From Sisyra terminalis (Eukaryota > Arthropoda > Insecta > Neuroptera > Sisyridae): a stretch of 64,000 nt of DNA. A model generated the notes under the pieces. The model worked only from the letters and a program-made list of their open reading frames with translations, did no database searches and had not been told where the DNA came from. The translations under genes and the position numbers were made by a program. This document shows, in pieces, positions 26,241 to 37,158 of the stretch; the stretch's first letter is position 1; every line of letters begins with the position of its first letter. Location: NCBI GenBank assembly GCA_958496175.1, contig OY292279.1, forward strand, positions 4,216,001 through 4,280,000. The letters are read 5' to 3'.

Positions 26241-26743
26241 AAAAATTATTAAATTTTTACGGGTTTCTAGCGTTTCGTCATTTGTACACCAAATTTAAAT
26301 AATTAATTCAATGTTTATGTCACTGGAAAATAATTTATTGGATTATAAATAAGTATTCGAATTACTAAGACACTTAAGCGGATTTTAAACAGGGATTTCC
26401 TAGCAAATAGCCCAAAGAAGATATCAGAATTTTAATAAAGCTATAAAGTTTTACCAGTAAACTTATATTTTGCAAATATTGCAAGCGGAAACAAATCCGG
26501 AAAAGTTGATTAAAAATGATTACTGGCGAATGTTATATTGATACCATTAGTTACTGAGTAGCTTAAAAGTTGGAAATCTCTGGTCTAAATTCTAAATTAA
26601 TTCATTACCTATTAGGAATAATAATAGTTTAATTATTTATTGTAAAATGTTTGATTGAAAAAGTATCAATAAAGCGTTTTTAAAATCAATGTTTCTATTT
26701 ACTAAAAGAATCATATTAGTAATTGCTGGATCTAATGAATATA
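26241..26743 (+). other. Aminopeptidase 3' region with poly(A) signal
   Basis: Non-coding, AT-rich sequence follows the stop codon. AATAAA at 26668-26673 is a plausible polyadenylation signal for the aminopeptidase gene. Nothing else was recognised. Confidence 0.55.
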
Positions 26744-26751
26744 GTATTACC

Positions 26752-26996
26752 CAGCCCCCGCTTTAGGGGTGGGCAACCCGGGCGGTCGCCCGGGGCGGAA
26801 AATTTCAGGGGCGACATTTTGTCATATTTGATATACAATATGAACAAAAATGTGAAAAAAATAGTTTTTAGTTAAAAAAATATTTTTCCAAAAAATTAAA
26901 AATTTTGTGATATTAAAACTCGGTGTTTTTGCAACCCTGAAGGGGCGACATTTTTTCATCTTGCCCAGGGCGGCAAATTTGCTAGAGCGGGGCCTG
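26752..26996. mobile_element. hAT-like MITE, copy 1, with 8-bp target duplication
   Basis: This 245-bp element begins CAGCCCCCGCTTTAG and ends with the complement of CAGGCCCCGCTCTAG, so 13 of 15 terminal bases pair. It is flanked by the perfect 8-bp direct repeat GTATTACC (26744-26751 and 26997-27004). CAG termini with an 8-bp duplication are typical of hAT transposons. It has no coding capacity. A relative lies inverted at 28044-28248. Confidence 0.88.
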
Positions 26997-27191
26997 GTAT
27001 TACCATTTGCTCAATAAAAAAAATTAAAGTTCTTTACTAACAATAAAAAGTTATAGAATTTTGTTCTGAAGTTACACCTGGGAAAAGAGGCAATTAAATA
27101 ATTTAAAACACTAGCTGATCCCCGCGACTTCGTCTGCGTAGCGTATTTTATTTTATTTACATTGATCCATATCGGAAACTTCGTTGCTTGA

Positions 27192-27640
27192 GTGAAAGAT
27201 TACCCATGTAATAGATATGATCGAAGGAAGATTTTTAACAAGTGGAAAACACGAAATGGTTCAAGACCTCCTGATGAAGCTGAGAATTTCTACAATCCCT
27301 GTATTGGAATGGTGCTAAGAAAATATAATTTCAAGCATCCAAAAATATCCTGTATACTTCTTTTCCCGAAGGACAAGGTCCTAGTTTTGGACGCATCTAA
27401 AGTATACGAAATCCCTTGTTCATGTGGAAAGATATACGTTGGTGAAAAAAACATCGGAGGAATCGATAAAGTTTGGTCAAACCGACCTCACCTTAAGCTG
27501 TGGTTGGGTATTGTTTGGCTATTGGAAATTCTATGCGATTTCATAACATTCTGCCATAGATTTTACTACGAAGATTGAAAAAGACCAACAATTTTCCTTC
27601 CTTGATGTCCTGGTTCGACGTAGAGATTAAAAAAGCATAT
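27192..27640 (+). mobile_element. Degenerate Penelope-like retroelement fragment
   Basis: The translated stretch contains PKDKVLVLDASKVYEIPCSC followed by GKIYVGE. This is the linker and start of the GIY-YIG endonuclease of Penelope-like elements. It then loses similarity near 27450. Downstream (27566-27620) another frame gives TKIEKDQQFSFLDVLVRR, a motif normally found earlier, in the reverse transcriptase. The order is therefore rearranged and the element is dead. An RTE-tail-like word precedes it at 27115-27150. Confidence 0.65.
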
Positions 27641-27715
27641 TATACATCATATGATGTATAATAACTAATAACTTATATGATGTTTAGTATATAGATTACA
27701 TCATATGATGTAATC
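27638..27715. repeat. Two perfect palindromes sharing one core
   Basis: A 26-bp perfect palindrome at 27638-27663 and a 22-bp one at 27694-27715 share the core TACATCATATGATGTA. A related ATATGATGTTTA lies between them. Confidence 0.8.
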
Positions 27716-27719
27716 AGAT

Positions 27720-27830
27720 TAAAATTAATATTAAGGGCTCAAACTTTCAGGGATTTTTTTTTTTGGTATTTCCAACAAAATTTCACGATGGGACCAAAAA
27801 AAAGTCAAAAAAAAAATCACCCTAATGTTT
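27720..27830. repeat. Dispersed repeat, second copy of 2843-2945
   Basis: Same word order as 2843-2945, starting with AGGGCTCAAACTTTCAGGGA and ending in AATCACCCTAA, with small indels in the homopolymer runs. Confidence 0.65.
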
Positions 27831-28043
27831 ATATTTTCTTGATCTTTAAAGGAGCCCCGATAAATCCCAATCACAGTATATTAAAGTCTTACATCTGAAA
27901 ACTGTCCAATTTTCTAATAATCCATTGTTATCTGATAATTTTTCCACTCTTCTTCCTCTATATTAGTGATTTGTTGTCAACCAAAAGATTTGACCTTTAA
28001 AGCTGCCGATCCATACAGGAAAATTCATAGTAGAAAGTCCTAG

Positions 28044-28248
28044 CAGGCTCTGCTCTAGCAAATTTGCCGCCTTGGGCAAGATGACAAAATGCCGCCCCTT
28101 CAGGATTGAAAAAACACAATTTTTTTAACTAAAAACTAATTTTTTCACATTTTTGTTCATATTGTATATCAAATATGACAAAATGCCGCCCCTGAAATCT
28201 TCCGCCCCGGGCGACCGCCCGGGTTGCCCACCCCTAAAGCAGGGGCTG
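28044..28248. mobile_element. hAT-like MITE, copy 2, inverted relative to copy 1
   Basis: The reverse complement of this segment matches 26752-26996, including the GGGGTGGGCAACCCGGGCGG terminus and the ATTTGATATACAATATGAAC interior. Ends are CAGGCTCTGCTCTAG and the complement of CAGCCCCTGCTTTAG. Flanks GTCCTAG and GTCCTGG form an imperfect target duplication, so this is a separate, older insertion and not the other end of one large element. Confidence 0.82.
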
Positions 28249-28429
28249 GTCCTGGGAATATGTATCGTAATGATATACGATTTATGAACTTACAATTTCA
28301 ATATTTCTTTTTCGCCATAATGGCTTTAAATTGCTTGTTAATGTTTTGCCAATGTAAAAATGAAAAAAACCATTTCGCCCCGGAGAATAATTCCGATTTT
28401 AGACGGCAAAATAATATTTTTAATTTTTA

Positions 28430-28572
28430 CCGTCGCCTTGTAACTGCTAAGGTCTTTTAGCGACTCTAGGGTCAATTAAATCCGTTATCGAGAAATATTG
28501 ACAATTTACAAGATACACGGATCGAACCCACTACTTACAAGTTTTGGAGCGGTCCCCTAGACCACTCGGCAC
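28430..28572 (-). mobile_element. tRNA-derived SINE
   Basis: The minus-strand head reads GTGCCGAGTGGTCTAGGGG, an A-box-like segment (28554-28564). About 25 nt later comes GGTTCGATCC, an exact B box (28519-28528). The head lacks a proper acceptor stem, so it is not a functional tRNA. A body with CGCTAAAAGACCTTAGCAG follows toward 28430. An RNA polymerase III internal promoter is implied. Confidence 0.68.
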
Positions 28573-29735
28573 AAAATAATTGTGAAGTTTTTGAGTTTTT
28601 CCGGAAGGTTTTTATAATATGTCTATATTTTCTTGTTCTTTTACAGGAGCCTCAATAAATCCTAATCACAGTATATCAAACATATCAAAGTTCTACATCT
28701 GAGAATTGTTTTTTTCTCGTAAAAGAGTGATGATCTCTTAAGGCTAAAGCCCTAAGATATGGGTGTTTTAAAGTTGGCGAAAAAGTCTTATTTAACTAAA
28801 ATATTACATAAATTACTTTTACCTAAGACTAATTTTGCCTTTTTTTTAAGTTTCCTCCCCATATTACGATAAAATGTTTTGGGAAGAAATATATAAAGCA
28901 TTAAGTAATTGATGAATTATTTCTTTTATTATTAAATAAAATCAGGCTTTTTATTAGAGAAGCATTAATCATTATTTTTGCAAAATATAGATTAAAACAA
29001 TTTATTTTTTACACCTTTTATATTTCTTTAATCGGTGGTTTACCTGGTTGCCTACAGCGGTCGTTACTGAATAGGGGGAAAAATTAGGTCACCCTTCACA
29101 TCTGCCCTATAATGAGGGTTGCATATAAACACGATTATTTAAATTGAAGGAAAAAAATAATTTGCTAGCTTTTACATAAAAATTTACCCTTAAGATTTCT
29201 ATAATTTGACTTTCTTTTTAAAATAACAACCCTAACACTTAACTGGATCTTATATCATTGAATTTTATAAGAAATTAAAAAATAAATTCAAAAAACATTT
29301 TTATTTCATAGATTCAAAAATATTTATTAAACGAAATTTATATGCGACTAGAATATAACTTAATTGGTAAACTTTTACAAGAGAGCATTTTAAAACATAC
29401 ACTTATGTATTATATCTTTTGATTGTAATTTTTACAAATATTGCATAGCTTGTAATTGAGATCATCACAACTATTTATTCTATACAAAGATATAAGTACT
29501 TCCTCAATCATTTTTCAAATATCAATAGTTGACTATAAAAAATATTTTTTTTTGCAATTTTCTTTAAAATATTACATAATATAATTGTAAGAGAGTATAA
29601 TAGAGATATATTTTCATTAAGATCTTTTAATTTGATAAAATTATGTGCAATAATACGATATATACTTTATAGTGATGTTCATTGTCATTTTAAAATAAGT
29701 CATTTTGTCTTTTTTCTTTGAGATAAATCCTAAGC
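28573..29735. other. Intergenic, 3' flank of MTMR9
   Basis: AT-rich non-coding sequence. No gene or repeat family was recognised beyond simple runs. It includes the probable 3' UTR of the minus-strand MTMR9 gene near 29.6-29.7 kb. Confidence 0.45.
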
Positions 29736-31626
29736 TTATACAACAACAAAATTTTCGTCATTCAATGCATCGTATTGCTTTTGTAAATCAATCACTTGCT
29801 TTCGCAATTTAACCGCCTGCATCCGAAGATTTTGATCATGTTGTTTGATTGATTGAATACGTTGCAACGAAGATTTTGCCGGACTTTGATCAATAATCCA
29901 ACGTAAATACAATTCCGACCATAAAATCAAACTAATTGGCGCTACACTTGGCCAAATAGGTGTAGCATTTGGTTCGTACATTGGATTTAAAACTGATGTT
30001 AAAATATCGGGACGATTTAAGTAGGACCATAAACTGGTCGTGGTTTTTTGGAGTTTCCATTCGTTTCGTTCGGCTTCGCAATTGCCAAGAAATGTTCCAT
30101 ATTGGCTAAAGTAGGAATGTTCGAAAAGAATGATTAAGAAATATGTGGTGAATTCGAAACTGCACGGAAATTGGTGGTGCAGTTGGTGCACGCAATCTAA
30201 AAATAGAAGGAATGTTGGTTGGTTACTTTTGCTTCGTCCTGATTGGGACGTTGAATAGCAAGAATGGGAATGACGGCTGCGAAATGGATGACCAGCGTGT
30301 AGCCATTCACGTTCAATCAATGCTTGAAATCTAAAAGTTTTTGATTATAATCAGGGGAATTACTAATGGTTCTTCGACAATTTATCTTCTACAACTTAAT
30401 TAATATCCTAAGCATACGTTGTAGAAAATCAATAGTCCAAGAACCAATTATCGGTGCACTATTTTATTTACCCTCGTACAGTACGGCAATCAGGATTGAG
30501 AATCACTTGCGTTAATGACGTTACCAAAAGAGTTGCATCCAATCCGGTACTTCCATGAACCAATACTGAAACTTTTTCGTGGTCCAAACATTGAGCCACA
30601 ACACAAGAAGCGTTTAATACATTTAACACGTAGCCTAACCATCCGGAATTATCCAATCGGGACAACCATTTATCCATGGAACAATTAGTGTCATTGCAGG
30701 CTATTTTTTAAAAAAAAAATTAATAAAATCAAAGAAAAATATATGTCAATATTACCTTCCATTAACTTAGTAAAAGAATCCAACAATGCCGAACTTCCAT
30801 TCGTTAATTTATCGAGAGGTTTATGAATTCTTCGCCACTGTGTATAGTTAACATCCAACTCATACCCACCCCCTTTCGCCTTCGATTGCGTCGCCAAATT
30901 AGCCGAACGTATATCAACAATATATCCTCGTTTATCTGAACCCAATATTGAATTTAACAGACGTTCATCGGAACGACTTCGTCGATTATTTGGTCCTAGC
31001 AACGGTTGGGAACTACGTAAAAGTATCGTTCCATTTTCATGTCGATAGCTGATTAAAGGAAATCGGCCACCTTCACGAAAATTAGCCGAAGCCATTATTG
31101 TATCGTCGTCAATATTTCTAGGAACTATCAAAACTTTGCCATAAGTCGGACAAACCGTATAGTCTCGATTTACATCCGTAATTCTCCACTCATCACTCGC
31201 CAATAATTTAGTGAATTCAATTTCCGTTTTAAACATTGTATGCCCATCTTCAAGAATGTTATACATTGGTCGATAAAAAAACGCATACGACAGTAAAACA
31301 TCGGAAACATTTGCAAGACGATCGATCGAATTATACACATTAATAAATGCTTCTTGGGAATTAATTTCCAATTGAATCAATCGTAAGTCCTTACATTTTA
31401 ATATTATCGTTCCACCTTGTAAATTATTGCCACTAGTGAATTGCTTTTTGTCGATAAAGTCAATGCTTTGGTGTAGAATCCAAAGCTCTTGAATTCCTTC
31501 TTTTCGGGAAGATAATATCAGGTGGTGTCCCGTTATACATAAGGTTCCCTCGACTGGTTCATGAAATGGTCCATATAGAATCACGTTATCCAATTTGGGA
31601 ACCGTGATTAAATCAATGAAATCCAT
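29736..31626 (-). CDS. MTMR9: Myotubularin-related protein 9 (catalytically dead)
   Basis: Three minus-strand exons (31626-30756, 30700-30472, 30330-29736) encode 564 residues, close to the roughly 550 of known MTMR9. The PH-GRAM start matches the family (VEGTLCITGHHLILSSRKEG). The phosphatase-like domain follows (ACNDTNCSMDKWLSRLDNSG), then IEREWLHAGHPF and FLLFLDCVHQL, FPCSFEF, LFEHSYFSQYGTFLGN, and a C-terminal coiled coil (LRMQAVKLRKQVIDLQKQYD). The phosphatase loop reads VHGSTGLDAT instead of HCxxGxDRT, so the catalytic Cys and Arg are absent, as in MTMR9 generally. Known relatives bind and stimulate the active phosphoinositide 3-phosphatases MTMR6/7/8 through the coiled coil. The gene is divergent from SelR with about 0.7 kb between start codons. 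Confidence 0.95.
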
Positions 31627-32319
31627 GTTTTTTTCAATTGTTAATACGTTTTTGGTGAAGAAAAGTTTATGTCAAAATTTTGACATTTCAAAATTAGCAG
31701 CTGTCAACAACTGTCATTTCTGACAAGTTTGTCAAATCAATGATTTAATTTAAGATTGAAAGGTTTTTATATAATTTTACAAGCAATTTCGAAATTGAGT
31801 AAAGTTTTTTAATTAAATTTATGATATTAACCACGGAAATTCAATTTTTAATTACCCACTGATTAACGATTTAATTTATCAGACTTTGTCACAACTAGCT
31901 TAAGCTGTTAATTACAATCAGTAATTTTTAATATTCAATAAAAAGTATTAATTTCAATTGAAAATAATCCTAATTTCGTTAGAAATTAAAAATTTATATT
32001 TAAATTAAATAAAATGGCATTAAGATAAAAAAATAATTTGATTAGAATATCTAGTTACTGCACAAGTCTATGGAAAAGCCAGTGAGTTTTAGAACCAACA
32101 TTAAATCTAGTTACAAATTAAATTCCACTAAAATTCTTTCTCTCTCTCAAACTCATTAAAATTACCATCTCCATCTCTTACATTCAGTATATATTTGACG
32201 TAAATGACGTTTCTTGAAATAAAATATTTATACTTTTCCAATTGAGATTATTTGCTTTAATAAAACCGGGTCAACACTACGCCGTTATTCTCCGACATAA
32301 AACGCATTAAAATTGTGGT
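31627..32319. promoter_or_regulatory. Divergent promoter region of MTMR9 and SelR
   Basis: This non-coding stretch lies between head-to-head genes. It contains TGACGTAAATGACGTTTC (about 32198-32215), two half-CRE words next to an AT-rich segment. No clear TATA box was assigned. Confidence 0.4.
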
Positions 32320-35300
32320 ATGTATGCAATTCGTGTTCTCAAAAATTTAACAATTAAATCGCCGTTGCTTGTACGTGAATTACGTCAACCTCTTTCTATA
32401 ACATCGGGGAAATTCTTCCACATAACCGCAGCAGGTGCTTATCGCTTTTTTATGTATATATCCTTATTTGGTAATGGGCGTAAAAACATCCATTTTTATC
32501 TCTGACCACTGCCACAATTGCAACGAAGCTCAGAGAGTGCACTGCAATTTACAAGACTACAATATATTCTGTTACGTTTTTCAGTCAAAATGGCTAAAAC
32601 TTACGATAAAGAAGATTTGAAGAAACGTTTGACTCCTCTTCAGTATCAAGTAACACAAGAAGCTGGAACCGAACGTCCTTTCACAGGTGAATCTAACAAT
32701 TCCTTGCTAATAATCCTCCAATTTTTCTTAAATCCAATGTTCCAGGGTGCTACGATAAGACTTTCAATGAAGGCATGTACGTATGTATCGTTTGTGAACA
32801 ACCGTTATTTAGTTCAGACACCAAATACGACAGTGGTTGTGGATGGCCTGCTTTCAATGATGTGCTGGACCAGGGAAAAGTTAAATTGAGCAAAGACACA
32901 AGTCTGGGTAAGGATTTACACAAGTTTTCGTATAGGAAAGCGATTTTATCAATTTGATCAATTCAAGTAGCTATTAGACTTTTGAAATTGAAAAGCTTAG
33001 TGTAAAATACAATCAAATATCGATTAAGAACTTAGGATGGAGAGATTCGGACTTAAACTTTAGGATTATAAAAAAACTACAAATACTAAATGTGAATTAT
33101 GAGGTCAGTGTATAAGCATTGATCTATGCAACCATCTGTACAGACATGCAGTTCTTGCTTCTTTAAAGATCCATTTTATAAACTACCAAAGATATTGTGT
33201 ATACAATATATAAGATATATTGCAGTCCAATTTACGTAGTATAATTTAATATAATATATAAAAATCATACCACAAACATAAAATTGAACAGAAGTTCAAA
33301 CAGAAATATTCGTGACGCATTGCCCAGTTACGCATTTCGATTGCCAAGCAATCTTCATCAGTGGTCATCAAGTAGTTTGGATCACTCTTTTCACATGATT
33401 CACATGAATCATCACAAAGCAGTTACGTAGTGATCCAAACTACTTGATGACCACTGAGGAAGATTGCTTGACAATCGAAATACGTATCTGGGCAATACGT
33501 CACGAATTTGTTGTTTGAACTTCTGTTCAAATTAATGTTTATGATATGATTTTTAAATATTATTATATTAAATTATACTACATAAATTGGACCGCAATAT
33601 ATTCTACATATTGTATACACAATATAACTCTTCAAAGTTAGCGAAAAAAACTTATTTTGATTATCCAGGATAAATTTTCGTACCTTTATCAATATTTTGT
33701 ACCTACAAAGTGAATTTTATACTAATTAATGAGTCTATCGACAAAAGTTCAATTAAAATTCGAATTTTTACCATTTCACCTGACGCCATCTATGAGAAAT
33801 TTCTTAGAACTTGTAGTCAACATAATTTCTATTGAGCCTATAGTCGATTAATTTGTCGTTAAAAAGTTAATCATCAATGGTTCATCAGTGGTCATCAAGT
33901 AGTTTGGATCACTCCGTAACTGCTTTGTCATGATTCACCTATGAATCATCAATCTACTTGATGACCACTGAGGAAGATTGCTTGGCAATCGAAATACGTA
34001 TCTGGGCAATACGTCACGAATATTTTTGTTTCAACTTCTGTTCAATTTTATGTTTGTGGTATGATTTTTTTATATATTATTATATTAAATTATACTACGT
34101 AAATTGGACTGCAATATATCTTATATATTGTATACATAGTATAACTGTTCAAAGTCAGCGAAAAAATCTTATTTTGATTACCAAAGATATATTTAATATG
34201 TTTACCCTCTCATTATTTTCCATCATTTAAGTAGTATGGAAACACGGGGCGGAATGGGAAATGGAATTAGCACTTGTTACAGGTGATAAAAACGCGTAAA
34301 AATCATACTCAATGTTCAATTAACTGTGCTGCATTATAAAAAGTGGCTATCGCCAGTAAAGAGTGTAGTTGTTTTTATTTTTATCAAAAGTCGAAATAAA
34401 CATTTCCGATTTCTAATTTTTGCAAAGTAACACTAAGGTAATTATCCTATGTTCTATTTTTTGTTTGAATATTAACATGACATGTTTGTTAAAACATACT
34501 GTTGGCTAACTAAAAGCCTAGTGATAATTCAAATTTAACCAATATATCCTGCCATAATAGTCGTGCTTGTGGGAAAGGTGCTTTGGGGCACAATGGGTGG
34601 GGCAGAATATACCATTCAGATAGACATTTTTATTTTATCAGCAGATAGTAAGTACATATATAAGGAAAACTAGCCAACAGCCCATATATAGAAAAAGGTC
34701 AGAAGATACAGAGGTAATCTAAACTCCAAATCAAATGAAAATTGGTGTTCCTGCAGTATTTGTCGAAAATGGGCACATTTGCCATGAGCTGGGCTAAGCA
34801 CGATGATGACAGTGTCTTCATCTGTAAACTAAGTCAATAACAAGTATCCTATTGCGCCCCAGCCTCATTTCCCATTGTGTCCCAGAGGGTGGGGCAGAAT
34901 CAAGGTTTGTAAATTACACAGGTTGCTCCATTAGAAAAAAAAATGACGTCATACAAAGAATTTTGAAATTAAATCAGTCTGAAGATATGTACGAATTTCT
35001 TCTGGATACGTCACGTAGCCACCATGAGGCCACCTGTGTATTTTATAAACCTTGGGGCAGAATGGGAAATTTCCATTTATTTGTGAAACCTAAATTTTTA
35101 ATATCAATTATTAATTTAAATCAATAGAACCTTTTTTTATTTATAGAGAATGAATTAAATAAATATATAAATTACAAAACAATGAGATTATTTCTTTAAA
35201 TCTCCCGTAAATTGTAATTAAAACTTAGGTACCCCGTTCCGCCCCATGTTCCCCTACGTATACTATTTTTCCTATTCGGAGACAAGCCTATATTTTTAAG

Positions 35301-36161
35301 GATTAATACATACCAATAGGAATCGATATTTGATTGTAAATTGTCGCTTTTAGATCATTTTTATTTAGAATAAAATAGCTTTTTTAGATTTTCATACAAT
35401 AAAAAAAATTAAAGCTTGCAAGTTTAAAATGGAATCCTAAAGAATTCAGTAATGTCTCATAAATCGGAGCTTTAATTTTTTTGTATGTTAATATGTGTAT
35501 CCTTTGACTTAATGAATCCTATTTGAATATCCTTTTAAAATTGATTTTGTGACTTACTCTATTTGTTTAATTTGCATGGGTTTTGTGAGTTTTTTTTTGA
35601 TCCAATTTTTTTTGTGAATGTATGGGAAAGCAATGGAATTTACAAATGCATGTGCAAAAGCTTTCCTTTTTCGTTTACAAATGGGTGATTTAGTATTTTT
35701 TTTTTTTGTGGAAGGCTTTTCCTCTGAAGGCTAATGTGGTTGTTTTATTTCTCCCCTGTTTCCTTTCATCACTCCTTTTTCTCACATATTTTTCTCCATT
35801 TTTTTGTATGATGACGGGTTTTAATTTTCTTCTAAATTCCTTAATTTTTTCAATTTTGCGTATGTTTGGTTTTTTTTTCGTTTACTTTTTTACAAAATCA
35901 AAAAAAAAATATCCTTCATTATCCTGTATGGTCCTGTTTATTCGTTGGTCCATCCGTGTTCCCTATTTTTTAAAATTAGTGGGGACAAACCTCTTACTAC
36001 TGGTCTCACAACCAGAGCGAGTCCGAACCGAGGTGCGATGTTCCGAGTGCAATGCTCATTTGGGTCACGTGTTCGACGATGGACCGGCACCCACCCGCAA
36101 ACGATTCTGCATCAATTCGGCCTCAATCAATTTCGTTCCAAAAAGCGGTGGCGACAGCTAA
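32320..36161 (+). CDS. SelR: Methionine-R-sulfoxide reductase B (SelR/MsrB), alternative isoforms
   Basis: The core protein starts [20 protein letters not shown] at 32590, with exons 32590-32686, 32746-32907 and 35980-36161 (146 residues). MsrB reduces methionine-R-sulfoxide. Zinc-binding CxxC pairs are present ([16 protein letters not shown]), as are GWPAF and the catalytic Cys in RFCINSAS. A Cys, not Sec, is used. An upstream exon, 32320-32434, splices in frame to an acceptor before 32585. It adds a basic, acid-poor leader ([20 protein letters not shown]...) typical of mitochondrial presequences, giving 186 residues. Exon 4 has two acceptors, 35980 and 36016, exactly 36 nt apart. The first adds [12 protein letters not shown] before ERVRTEVRC, an insert I recall from Drosophila SelR. 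The 3.1-kb intron carries transposons. Confidence 0.95.
33191..33626. mobile_element. Foldback MITE in the SelR intron
   Basis: Left arm 33191-33386 and right arm 33429-33626 are near-perfect reverse complements, containing TCATCAAGTAGTTTGGATCA and GATTGCCAAGCAATCTTC-type words. They flank a 42-bp loop holding its own hairpin, ATGATTCA/TGAATCAT. No coding capacity. Confidence 0.88.
33875..34160. mobile_element. Truncated second copy of the foldback MITE
   Basis: Repeats the inner part and the whole right arm of 33191-33626, including ATGAATCATCAA, TACTTGATGACCACTGAGGA and CTGGGCAATACGTCACGAAT. Most of the left arm is missing. Confidence 0.82.
34234..35257. mobile_element. Non-autonomous terminal-inverted-repeat element, about 1 kb
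   Basis: Starts GTATGGAAACACGGGGCGGA and ends with the complement of GTAGGGGAACATGGGGCGGA, so about 20 of the 25 terminal bases pair. Internal subterminal copies of GGGGCAGAATGGG in both directions (about 34600, 34860-34900, 35055) look like transposase-binding repeats. No transposase frame and no clear target duplication were seen. Confidence 0.6.
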
Positions 36162-37158
36162 TCCCGAGATGCTGGATTCAATGCCAAGTTCTTTCTACCA
36201 AAGTGTAATATAAATATTTTATTAATAACTAAAATATTTATCGTACTATAGCTTACAAATTTTTATTAACAAAAAAAAATGTATCAGAAACTTTATGAAT
36301 GTGAAATAATGGCCTAATTTATTTATTTTATTAAAAAGGTGTACTATTTTGTAAAAGAAAAACAAACTGGTTATTTTTCTGTATTTATTGTATTGGGAAT
36401 GGTGAATAAATATTAATTTTTTGAAATATTTTATTTTTTTCTAGTCAAAGATTTTGCCTTCTTAAGGGGCTTCCTTAAAGACGAAATCTTCACCAAAAGG
36501 TAATAGTTGTAAGTATTGATCGACATCTTCGAGAAGCCGAGTTATAGCTTATGCAACAACTACTGCATTGTTGCATAACTAATAGATATTAAAAATAATT
36601 TTTGCCGTTATCCTCAAATTTCAAGGGTTTCAATTACCAACGTGAAATAAATATTCTTTCTAGAGATAAATTGTTTTTATACCATTCTATCTTCAAATCT
36701 TATTCTTTGGTTGAGCCACTTCAATGCTCCAATTCTTGGGAAAATGTTAAAAAAACCGCAATACCAATTTTCTTGAACTACGTTTTACTCTTGAAAATTC
36801 TAATGATACCAATTTCATACTTCTTTAACTCCAGAATTTCTGAAAAATAAAAAAAGGATGTTACATAAAAAATAAAATTTAGATCATTGGATTTTTTAAT
36901 GGTCATTTTGAATTCAATCTTCCATGTTTCATTGAATTTTGTTTTTTTTTTTTTTTTGAAGAAGCAACAACATGGTTTTTGGGTTGTATAATTTATAATG
37001 GAGAATTGTCAAACAAGAAAAAGTATTGAACAATTTAATCAAACAACTGTGTAATAATGTAATAAAAACTGTAGGAAATATAATTTAAGAAATGTCTGCA
37101 TTAATACTGCTGTGCTTAAGAGTGAACGCGTTATCGGCTTCTAAGTGGAATTGTGTGT
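36162..37158. other. Convergent 3' regions of SelR and Hsc70
   Basis: Includes the SelR 3' UTR with a GAATAAATATT signal near 36404. On the other strand it holds the Hsc70 3' UTR (TTATTACATTATTACAC near 37060). No coding exon is supported; the 36602-36850 open stretch has no family features. Confidence 0.5.

Noticed and set aside
26752..28248. One large hAT transposon with the two MITE copies as its ends
   Set aside because: Each copy has both termini, and each has its own, different flanking duplication. They are two separate insertions.
28224..28460. Small secreted-peptide-like frame (hydrophobic start, FRRQNNIFNFYRRL end)
   Set aside because: It begins in the terminus of MITE copy 2 and ends inside the SINE body, so it is a mosaic of mobile elements. 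No cleavage/amidation logic was convincing.
28511..28572. Functional tRNA gene
   Set aside because: A and B boxes are present but acceptor and anticodon stems do not form. It fits a tRNA-derived SINE head instead.
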